A stretch of DNA of 17,197 nt from NCBI GenBank assembly GCA_964390795.1, contig CAYMLQ010000087.1:1-17197 (forward strand), read 5' to 3'. The notes under the pieces were generated by a model, which made no database searches, was not told the origin of the DNA, and saw only the letters and a program-made list of their open reading frames with translations. The position numbers and the translations under genes are program-made. The stretch is from CAYMLQ01 sp964390795 (lineage in GTDB: Bacteria > Verrucomicrobiota > Kiritimatiellia > RFP12 > UBA1067). Of the stretch, positions 1 through 6,235 are shown piece after piece (the stretch's first letter is position 1; each line of letters begins with the position of its first letter).

Positions 1-21
1 CCTGCTGATCGTCACGCTCAT
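1..21 (-). CDS. Possible start of a gene running off the left edge
   Basis: An ATG at 19-21 on the minus strand opens a frame reading MSVTISR before the window ends. It is preceded by a G-rich tract (GGGGGGAA, complement of 30-37) eight bases upstream, which is reasonable Shine-Dalgarno placement. The stop of the small ORF at 27-242 falls between that tract and the ATG, an arrangement typical of closely packed genes. Seven codons are too few to name a product, so the call rests only on start context and spacing. Confidence 0.35.
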
Positions 22-26
22 GTGTA

Positions 27-242
27 TCATTCCCCCCGTTCGCTTTGCTGTTTCATCGTGCGGTGCTTGCGCACCCCTGCCTCGTACGTCAGGCGGCAGC
101 ACTTGCCGTCCTCCGCAATAAGCGCCTGGGCAGTCTTGACCTGACCTTCCGTACACACGACCGCCGTAGGCACCACCCAGTCGGTCGGACACCGCACCAA
201 AAAGCCCGGGGGCCGGGTTGCCCCGGCCCCCGGGCGCTGCAT
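27..242 (-). CDS. Small hypothetical protein, doubtful start
   Basis: This open frame gives up to 71 residues, and I do not recognise it. The C-terminal two thirds (about residues 16-71) look protein-like, mixed in composition with a Cys-Cys pair and a basic tail. The first 15 residues are Gly/Pro/Arg-rich and are encoded by a GC-rich hairpin at 204-235 that looks like an intrinsic terminator. If the ORF is real, a later start such as GTG at 195-197 or the GTG codons near 171-176 is more likely than the ATG at 242, although none has a clear Shine-Dalgarno site. The possible next gene starts six bases after its stop, which is the main argument for coding. It could also be chance open frame in GC-rich DNA. 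Confidence 0.3.
   Translation of the reverse strand: MQRPGAGATRPPGFLVRCPTDWVVPTAVVCTEGQVKTAQALIAEDGKCCRLTYEAGVRKHRTMKQQSERGE
199..235 (-). terminator. Intrinsic terminator, 14-bp perfect stem
   Basis: Positions 204-217 and 222-235 form a perfect 14-bp GC-only inverted repeat around a 4-base loop. In the minus-strand direction the stem is followed directly by five T residues (complement of 199-203). This is the standard shape of a Rho-independent terminator for transcripts coming from the right, which fits the end of the AraC-family gene at 498-1370 or of the whole leftward unit. Confidence 0.75.
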
Positions 243-497
243 GACAGGAGTGGTCTCATATCTACTTTGGTCGTGTGGTCTGTGTGTAAATCCGCTTACG
301 CTGCCGTCCGCTTTAAGAGCGCCCGACAGATGCGCCCTGCTAACCCTAAAACGGAATTCAGTATGGCAGAGGCGTACGCCACAAACAACCGGAAAACATT
401 ACATTATTCAGTCATTATATATCAATTTACAGTTATTATGGTGGAACGACCTATGCCCCCACCCCCTGCCCAACACCTTGAAACGCGGGCGGAGCCC
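243..497. other. AT-richer non-coding stretch downstream of the AraC gene
   Basis: No convincing gene is present on either strand in these 255 bases. The part from about 340 to 440 is clearly more AT-rich than its surroundings. A TATAAT hexamer sits on the minus strand at 414-419, but no good -35 box lies 16-18 bases upstream of it, so I do not call a promoter. The stretch may be the 3' untranslated region of the AraC gene, a leader of the small ORFs to the left, or both. Confidence 0.4.
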
Positions 498-1370
498 TCA
501 CGTTCTTTGTCTGACCGTCTGACGATAAGCGAGCGGCGTTTGGCTGTGCAGCTTGCGGAACGCGCACTGAAAATGCGTGTCCGTTACGAACCCGCACTGA
601 TGCGCGATTTCCGACGCCGTACGCTCCGTCTCCGCCAGCAGCCTGCACGCGTGGGCAATGCGCAGTTCGTTGATGTACTCGGGAAGCGTACGCCCGGTTC
701 CCTGTTTCAGCAGTCGGCGAAAGGTGCTTTCGCTCATGCCGCCCCTTTTGGCCAAATCCGCGAGATACAGCGGCTCGCAAAAGTGGTCCTCGATGTACGT
801 GCAGACTGGGCCGAGGCGATCCAGCGTCGCCCCCCGACCTCCCAGCTTGAAGTCGGCAGCCGCCAGCTGGCGCAGATCGCCAGAGGCGGCCAGCAGGCTG
901 AGCAACTGAATCAGACAGACAAAACGCTCCAAGCCCCTCGTTTGCGCGATTAGCCCCAGCAGACGCGCCGCGCGGTCTCTCGTGCTCCCGGAGACACGCA
1001 GCCCGAAGCGTGCCCGCTGCAGAAGCTTCTTCACCTTCGTCATGCACCCCTTCTCCAGCCAAGACTCCGCGAACAGGGCGGGGGAGAACTGGACGACGAC
1101 GGCATGAACGTTGCTTTGGCGCCGTCCGGACAGCGTGTCGTTCCGGTAGTCGTGTGGCAGGTCCGACCCGAGCATGACGATTTCGCCGCGCTGGATCGGG
1201 GAAATGTCGTCGCCGACCCATCTCAGCGACCCGCCCCGCCGCACCCACGTGATCTCGACCTCCGGGTGGCAGTGCCAGACGCAGCCGAAGTCCGCGCCCC
1301 GGATCTCCTCGCACAGAACCAGCTCCCGCCCGACTTCAACAGGGGAAAGCTTCTCCACGATCAGGTTCAT
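498..1370 (-). CDS. AraC-family transcriptional regulator with cupin sensor domain
   Basis: This 290-residue protein has the usual length and layout of an AraC/XylS regulator. Residues about 30-95 form a cupin-like ligand-binding domain, with WHCHPEVEITWV at 32-43 as the typical first strand motif. Residues about 190-285 carry the paired helix-turn-helix: the first near 203-224 (LADLAKRGGMSESTFRRLLK) and the second near 252-274, followed by the conserved Pro-Leu-x-Tyr-Arg tail. The ATG is supported by GGAGG four bases upstream. The family binds sugars or related effectors and usually activates nearby catabolic genes. Its position beside a glycan-degradation gene set suggests it controls that set, which is inference. 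A RAYT element lies only 43 bp upstream of the start, so the original promoter may have been displaced. Confidence 0.9.
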   Translation of the reverse strand: MNLIVEKLSPVEVGRELVLCEEIRGADFGCVWHCHPEVEITWVRRGGSLRWVGDDISPIQRGEIVMLGSDLPHDYRNDTLSGRRQSNVHAVVVQFSPALFAESWLEKGCMTKVKKLLQRARFGLRVSGSTRDRAARLLGLIAQTRGLERFVCLIQLLSLLAASGDLRQLAAADFKLGGRGATLDRLGPVCTYIEDHFCEPLYLADLAKRGGMSESTFRRLLKQGTGRTLPEYINELRIAHACRLLAETERTASEIAHQCGFVTDTHFQCAFRKLHSQTPLAYRQTVRQRT

Positions 1371-1374
1371 TCAG

Positions 1375-1379
1375 CCTCC
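1375..1379 (-). promoter_or_regulatory. Shine-Dalgarno site of the AraC gene
   Basis: GGAGG on the minus strand, four bases before the ATG at 1368-1370. It fixes the start of the AraC-family gene, though the spacing is slightly short. Confidence 0.7.
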
Positions 1380-1413
1380 GAATTTCACTGAGTCCCCGCC
1401 TCGGACTTCCCAT

Positions 1414-1436
1414 GGGGTCAGCCCTTAAGATTCAAG
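1414..1436. repeat. Left terminal inverted repeat of the RAYT element
   Basis: This 23-bp sequence begins GGGGTCAGCCCTTAA and is the inverted partner of 2508-2530 with two mismatches. The TGA stop of the transposase (1418-1420) lies inside it, so coding sequence and element end are fused. Confidence 0.8.
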
Positions 1437-2461
1437 TTTGTTGACGACGCGTCTCTTGCTTTCACTAAAAACACGGCATCCAGTTTCGCGATCTTGTCCG
1501 CAAGTCCCGTGTCAGCGGAATTCCGCAGCGCTTGCAATTGCTGACTGACCGCCGCACCGGTCCCAATCCGCAGATAGCTGCCAGCGTCACGCTGGTTCAT
1601 GCCGGAATACCTAATGAGCATCCTGGCTGCAACCGCCCTCACCCTGCTGCCGTAGCTCCTGACGCTCAAGGCATCCGGCTCCACGCCGAAGCACGCGCTG
1701 ACGGCCTTTACGACTACGTCCGGACGAACAGCCCATTCAACTTTCCGCAGCGAGACGTCTTCCGTCCTTCTAACCTTCAGCGCCATATCAACATGCAGAT
1801 CCCGTATTACCGCCTGAAACTCCGCACCGCCTATGCCCCACTTCGCGTTCTTAAGAATCTCGGCGAACGCCTGATCGCTTTCCGCGATCCCGGATTCGAC
1901 GAATCGGCGGTAATTGAGCATTCTTTGCCGCTCCTTTCTTCCGCCCGCCATCATCAGTAAAGGCCCCTGTTCGACAAATTCCAGCGGTTTCGCCAAACCG
2001 GCATATCCCTGATAGCTGCTCCATTTGTACGCTCTCAGATACTTGACCCGCTCTGCCAAAGCTTTCGACCTGTTTCTGTCGATGTACACAGGGTTCAGAT
2101 GCACATAACGGCTCAACGCATTCAGGTATTCATTCCCCTCAACAATTTTGGCGTTAAAACGTCCCTGAAGGAGGTGTCCGGCCCGCTCATGCCGCCGATT
2201 GTAAAACACCGTGTGCGCGGTCTGGAGCTTATGCATGAAGGCGGAAAGATTCCCGCCCGGCGTCTCGATGAGCAGGTGAAAATGGTTACTCATCAAGCAG
2301 AAAAGGTAGAGCCGGACGCCATACTCCTCAACACTGTCACTGAGCCTGTCGAGGAAATGCTCGCGATCCCGGTCATCGTCAAAGATGACCCTCCGCTCTA
2401 CACCCCGTGCCGTAACGTGATAGATGGCTCCCTCATACTGAACTCGCAGTTTACGCGCCAT
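1418..2461 (-). CDS. REP-associated tyrosine transposase (RAYT, Y1/HUH family)
   Basis: The 347-residue product starts MARKLRVQYEGAIYHVTARG, the standard N terminus of RAYT proteins. The HUH metal-binding motif is His60-Phe61-His62 (in MSNHFHLLIE) and the catalytic tyrosine is probably Tyr119 in RYVHLNP, giving a complete Y1 nuclease domain over about residues 5-135. The C-terminal part, about 235-330, resembles the DnaA-like helical region found in longer members. These enzymes nick and rejoin single-stranded DNA at short palindromic or repeated ends. A TTG 13 codons upstream would extend the frame, but the family N terminus argues for the ATG at 2461. No strong Shine-Dalgarno is visible. 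Both motifs are intact, so the enzyme may be active. Confidence 0.9.
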   Translation of the reverse strand: MARKLRVQYEGAIYHVTARGVERRVIFDDDRDREHFLDRLSDSVEEYGVRLYLFCLMSNHFHLLIETPGGNLSAFMHKLQTAHTVFYNRRHERAGHLLQGRFNAKIVEGNEYLNALSRYVHLNPVYIDRNRSKALAERVKYLRAYKWSSYQGYAGLAKPLEFVEQGPLLMMAGGRKERQRMLNYRRFVESGIAESDQAFAEILKNAKWGIGGAEFQAVIRDLHVDMALKVRRTEDVSLRKVEWAVRPDVVVKAVSACFGVEPDALSVRSYGSRVRAVAARMLIRYSGMNQRDAGSYLRIGTGAAVSQQLQALRNSADTGLADKIAKLDAVFLVKARDASSTNLNLKG

Positions 2462-2507
2462 ATGAAGAGCTACACTACACCACGTCCTACAGTAACACAA
2501 ACACTTT

Positions 2508-2530
2508 CTTGATTTTTAAGGGCTGACCCC
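2508..2530. repeat. Right terminal inverted repeat of the RAYT element
   Basis: CTTGATTTTTAAGGGCTGAC continues with CCC to give 23 bp. This is the inverted partner of 1414-1436, differing at two internal positions. It lies 46 bp upstream of the transposase ATG. Confidence 0.8.
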
Positions 2531-2560
2531 GTGTCTCCTAAGGGCTGACCCCGTGTCTCC
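2517..2560. repeat. Two perfect tandem copies of a 22-bp unit at the element's right end
   Basis: The 22-bp unit consists of TAAGGGCTGACCCC followed by GTGTCTCC. It occurs at 2517-2538 and again, identically, at 2539-2560. The first 14 bases are the core of the element's terminal repeat, so an additional end core lies just outside the element, between it and the HzsA-like gene. Confidence 0.9.
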
Positions 2561-2587
2561 TCGGCTCCGCGTGAGTTCCCTCAGCAC

Positions 2588-5500
2588 TCACTCCAGCAGC
2601 GGCCGCACGACCTCGCCGCGCGCCTGCGCCTGGATGTTCTCGTAGGTGCCGTAGAAGTCGGAGTTGCAGTCCAGCCACAGCGCGAGCCGGTGCCGCTCGT
2701 CCGGCGTCAGCTTCACATCGTGGTGCCCCTTATCGAGTAGCGCCAGCAGCTTGGAGGCGCGCGCGCCGAACTTGCCCGGAAACGTCTTCGACTCGGTGAA
2801 CGCGCCGTCACCGTAATAGAAGGCGTACTTCTTGAGGCTGCGGTAGGAGGGCAGCCACGGCTTGTCGTCCTTCGCGCCGGAAAGCACGGGAGCCTTCTCA
2901 TGCTTCGCGTGGCACGCCGCGCAGCTCTTGTCCAGCACCGGCTGCACCAGGCGCACAAAGCTGAAGGGGTTGCTGCCCTCCGGCTCGGGCGCGATCACCG
3001 ACGGCGCGCGCCGCAGCGCGAGCGAGACCTTTTGCACGGCGGGCGGCGCGGTCTTGCGCTTCTCGTGGCAGCCGACGCAGCTCAAGTTCTCGCGCGGGCT
3101 CACGTACACAGCCGAGCGCATCGACTGCACGGCCATGCCACGCTCGTCAATAGCCTGGAAGTAGACCGGCACGTACGGGGGCAGCAGGAAAAGCACGCTG
3201 CCGTCCTCCTCCACCGGAACCGTTCCGAGAACGGCCCGCGCGCTCTTCTCCGTGCCGTAGCCGATGGCCGGGTTATTGCGGCCCGGCGTGCTCTTGGGCA
3301 GGATCTGCACAATGCGCAGCGCCTTGATCTTCGTGCCCTCGGGCCACGCGTGGCGGCTCTCGTAGATGTTCTGTATCGAGACGACGGCGGGCTCCGCCTT
3401 GCGGTCGGCCAAGCTGGACCCGCAGGCGGCGAGGATGTTCGTGCGGTCCAAGTTGAGACGGCGCTGGCTCGGATCGACCGGCAAGGGCTCGACCTTTTCC
3501 GGAATCAGCGGCGGCAGCGGGCGCGCCTTCAGCGGGATGGGGCTCAGGCAGGCGATCGCCGGATCGCGGTACAGCAGCTCCTTGTTGCCGAAGGCGTCCA
3601 GCAGGTAGATCCCGTAGTTCTCCACCGAATCAGCCGCCAGCTCCGACGGATATCCGAACACGCAAAGGCCGTGCTCCTCGCTCAGCGGCCACGGCGTGGC
3701 GTAGGCCGCCTCGCGGCAGAAGTAGCCGTACTCGGATTCGGGAAAGCGCTCGTCCGGCGTGAAGACCTTGACCGGCGCCATCGCGTCGTCGTCCTCCACC
3801 TCGGGGTCGACCACTACGATGGAGCCGTAGGTCTGCCCGTGGTGTGCGGCCGCAACCGCCATCAGCTTGCGCGAGCCCGGGATGGCGCGGATGTCCATCT
3901 CCATGCAGGGCCGGTCGCGCCAGTCGCGCGGGTAGTTGCCGTGCACGGCCATCGCGTTGCGGCCGTCGGGCGTGGTCGTCCACGGGTGGTGCGCCTGAAA
4001 GAAGCCGCGGTCTACGTAGTCCCAGCGCGTGTAGACGATCATGCCGTCGTTCGCGATGCTGGGCTGCCACTCGCAGGTCTCGTGGTGGCTGAGCCGCACC
4101 ATGCCGCTGCCGTCCGCGTTCACCGCGTGCAGCGTGTAGGTGAACCAAGGCGCGCCGCCGTTCGCCGTCATGTGGCAGCGGCCGAACCCGCCGCGCCGGT
4201 CGGAGATGAAGGCGACCTTGCCGTTGGGCATCCAGCAGGGGTCGAAGTCGTTCCACGCCCCGTCGGTGACGCTGCGCAGCTTGGAGCCGTCCGCATTCAC
4301 GCTGAACAGGTTCCAGCAGTTCTGCTCCGTGAACGAGCATGTGAGGCCGCTGTAGCTGTAGGGCTCCACGCCGTCTTCTGGCGCGCGCCGCTCGGGCAGG
4401 TACCCCGCCGCCTCGGTGTAGGCGAAAAGCACCCGCTTGCCGTCGAACGAGAGGTCGGGCGAGAGATACGCGCCGTCGGGCAGCTTCGCCCCTTTGAGGC
4501 GGCCGTTGCCGCAAACGGCTTCAGAGAGCAGGTTGCGCGCGGCCGGCCGCTCGCCGAACGCGCGGTCGAGCACGAAGAGCCCCTCGCCCTTGGTCGCGTG
4601 AACGCCGTAGTACTGGCCGGCCATGTGGTCGCCCGCCAGCTCGCCGCGGCCGTTCTTCTTGTGCTTGACGAAGAGAATCCGGTCGAAATCGAGCAGCGGG
4701 TTGGCGAACGCGATTCTACGCCGCACCTCGCAGCACCGCAGATACAGGGCGCGGCGGGCGGCCGCATCGCCCGGCGCCGTCTGCCCGATCTGGCGTCGCA
4801 ACCCGGCAAGCGCCTCGGCCTCCGCCGCCAGAGCGCGCGTGCCTTTCAGCCCTTTCAGATGGGCGAGCAGCGCCTCCGTCCGCCTCAGCGCGATGTCCGC
4901 CGGGTCGCGGTCGTCAGGGAGGATCAGAGCCTCCGCCCGGTGCATATGCCCGGGCTTGGCGAAGCGGCTGGAGGGCAGCGTGCCTTTTCGCAGCGCTTCC
5001 AGCCGGTCGTGCTGCCGCATGTTTTCCTCGAGCAGCTCAGCCTCGCGGGCCTCTCCCGGAAAGTCGCGCCGCACCAGCGCCAGCAGCTGCGGCAGGGGCG
5101 TCTGCCCGGCCTTGGCCGCAAACGCAAAGCCCCACCACATGTTGTTCTGGCAGATCTTCATGAGCAGCTGATTCCGGCCCTGCCGCAGTGGCAGCGTCAG
5201 GTGCTCGTCGCCCAGCTTGCAGGGCCGGGCCACTTTCTTGGCCAGCAGCTTCTTGCCGTTCAGCCACACGGTGATCGTGTCGTCGCTGCCCAGATCGGCG
5301 GGCACCGCCTGAGCCACCGGCGACTCGATTTCGCGGTAAAGGTAGGCGCAGACGTAGTCGTTCGTCTCGAAGATCTTGAGGTCGTTAACCACGCCGTCCT
5401 TAAAGGCGTCCTTGCGCTGCCAGCGCACCGGCTTGCCTCCCGTGCCGGCGTACGCCGCGTCGAGGCGGATCTCCTTCTCCGGCGGGTGGACGGCGTCAAA

Positions 5501-5731
5501 GCCCTTGCCGTCCGCGTTGTCGAAAGGCCCGATGACGTGCCACGGGCCGTACGCCGGCGCGCTTCCGCTAACCGTGCGCCCCGCAGCCTCGTACGAGGTC
5601 TCAAAGGTCTCGCGCAGCGTGCCGCGCTTGGCGTACCACGCCGGGTCCTGCGCCCCGGCAGCCGAGGCCAGCAAGAGCGCCCCAAGCCCCCACCCCTTTT
5701 TCATCATCATGGCCATCATTTGCGTTTTCAT
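2588..5731 (-). CDS. Secreted diheme HzsA-related protein (beta-propeller plus cytochrome c)
   Basis: This 1047-residue protein has a signal peptide ending near ASAAGA (residue 27). Residues about 60-205 look like a jelly-roll domain (YGPWHVIGPFDN at 61-72), and about 215-340 is helical. Residues about 345-740 carry PD40/WD40-like propeller repeats, for example near 420-440 and 495-512. A middle domain at about 760-890 ends in the heme motif C885-V-G-C-H889. A C-terminal cytochrome-like domain carries C937-A-A-C-H941. This order matches the alpha subunit of hydrazine synthase and its many uncharacterised PVC relatives (HzsA-related proteins). I do not infer hydrazine chemistry, because no HzsB/C gene is visible. 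An extracytoplasmic redox role is the safest reading. The start is set by a 4-base ATGA overlap with the upstream gene, despite a weak Shine-Dalgarno. It could also be labelled a PD40/cytochrome c protein. Confidence 0.8.
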   Translation of the reverse strand: MKTQMMAMMMKKGWGLGALLLASAAGAQDPAWYAKRGTLRETFETSYEAAGRTVSGSAPAYGPWHVIGPFDNADGKGFDAVHPPEKEIRLDAAYAGTGGKPVRWQRKDAFKDGVVNDLKIFETNDYVCAYLYREIESPVAQAVPADLGSDDTITVWLNGKKLLAKKVARPCKLGDEHLTLPLRQGRNQLLMKICQNNMWWGFAFAAKAGQTPLPQLLALVRRDFPGEAREAELLEENMRQHDRLEALRKGTLPSSRFAKPGHMHRAEALILPDDRDPADIALRRTEALLAHLKGLKGTRALAAEAEALAGLRRQIGQTAPGDAAARRALYLRCCEVRRRIAFANPLLDFDRILFVKHKKNGRGELAGDHMAGQYYGVHATKGEGLFVLDRAFGERPAARNLLSEAVCGNGRLKGAKLPDGAYLSPDLSFDGKRVLFAYTEAAGYLPERRAPEDGVEPYSYSGLTCSFTEQNCWNLFSVNADGSKLRSVTDGAWNDFDPCWMPNGKVAFISDRRGGFGRCHMTANGGAPWFTYTLHAVNADGSGMVRLSHHETCEWQPSIANDGMIVYTRWDYVDRGFFQAHHPWTTTPDGRNAMAVHGNYPRDWRDRPCMEMDIRAIPGSRKLMAVAAAHHGQTYGSIVVVDPEVEDDDAMAPVKVFTPDERFPESEYGYFCREAAYATPWPLSEEHGLCVFGYPSELAADSVENYGIYLLDAFGNKELLYRDPAIACLSPIPLKARPLPPLIPEKVEPLPVDPSQRRLNLDRTNILAACGSSLADRKAEPAVVSIQNIYESRHAWPEGTKIKALRIVQILPKSTPGRNNPAIGYGTEKSARAVLGTVPVEEDGSVLFLLPPYVPVYFQAIDERGMAVQSMRSAVYVSPRENLSCVGCHEKRKTAPPAVQKVSLALRRAPSVIAPEPEGSNPFSFVRLVQPVLDKSCAACHAKHEKAPVLSGAKDDKPWLPSYRSLKKYAFYYGDGAFTESKTFPGKFGARASKLLALLDKGHHDVKLTPDERHRLALWLDCNSDFYGTYENIQAQARGEVVRPLLE

Positions 5732-6147
5732 TTCTTGTTTGGCTCGTCTTCCGTTTCCACCGCCGCATTCACAGCCGACACCTGCTGAAAGCTCCGACTG
5801 CCGATCTTGCCGCTGTTGCGGACCACCGCGCCTCGGGCGGGACCTTCGGACGCCTCCAGCGAGACCTGACTCAGGTTTAAGTGTTCGATGGTGCCGCGAT
5901 TGACCAGCAGGTCGAGCGGGCCTGGCAGTGCGGTTGAGGATGGCGGCTTGCTGATGAGATAGTGTTTCGGTGGCGCTGGCAGGTAAACCAGCGCGCGCCG
6001 TGAGTCGAGCAATGCCTGGATGGCCGCAGTGTCATCGCTTGCTCCATCGCCAACGAGGCCGGCTGTAAACAGCGTTGGCGTTTGTTGAGCTGATGCCGCC
6101 AGCGGCGCCAGCAGCAGGGCGGTGATCATTGAGACCGTGTGCTTCAT
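5728..6147 (-). CDS. Truncated pectate-lyase-superfamily (Pectate_lyase_3-like) secreted protein
   Basis: The product is 139 residues, beginning with a signal peptide (MKHTVSMITALLLAPLAASA). Residues 33-44, GDGASDDTAAIQ, are the hallmark N-terminal motif of Pectate_lyase_3 beta-helix proteins, followed by VYLPAPPKHYLI at 54-65. Full-length members have several hundred residues of helix. Here the sequence passes almost at once into a region (about 78-118) with hydrophobic strand-turn repeats that looks like the last coils of such a helix. This suggests a large internal deletion that kept the frame. The ATG at 6147 is chosen because it begins the signal peptide; an upstream ATG at 6204 would add 19 polar residues. 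Its stop overlaps the start of the HzsA-like gene as ATGA. Catalysis is unlikely with the helix body missing. Confidence 0.65.
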   Translation of the reverse strand: MKHTVSMITALLLAPLAASAQQTPTLFTAGLVGDGASDDTAAIQALLDSRRALVYLPAPPKHYLISKPPSSTALPGPLDLLVNRGTIEHLNLSQVSLEASEGPARGAVVRNSGKIGSRSFQQVSAVNAAVETEDEPNKK

Positions 6148-6235
6148 CGTTGTATGTGCTTTCGTCTCATCACCCCTTTGTTCTGTTGCGACATTGTCCC
6201 TCATGACGAAAGGCCTATTTGGCTAATTGCGACCC

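Larger units (their letters stand above)
1414..2530 (-). mobile_element. RAYT-type (TnpA_REP) element with 23-bp imperfect terminal inverted repeats
   Basis: A single transposase gene is bracketed by inverted copies of one sequence. The left end (1414-1436) and the right end (2508-2530) match at 21 of 23 positions when one is reverse-complemented, with an identical outer core GGGGTCAGCCCTTA. The left repeat contains the transposase stop codon. I see no target-site duplication just outside the ends (left flank ...CTTCCCAT, right flank GTGTCTCC...). Y1/HUH transposases do not normally make such duplications, so that fits. The element sits between the end of the HzsA-like gene and the AraC gene, in the same orientation as both. 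Confidence 0.75.

Noticed and set aside
451..1314. A 287-codon minus-strand frame overlapping the AraC gene
   Set aside because: It is out of frame with the clear cupin and helix-turn-helix protein and has an Arg/Ala/Gly-rich composition.
2900..5788. A 962-codon open frame on the plus strand opposite the HzsA-like gene
   Set aside because: It is an antisense shadow caused by high GC at third codon positions. The product is Arg/Val/Ala-rich with no domain or signal, while the minus strand encodes a coherent multidomain protein.
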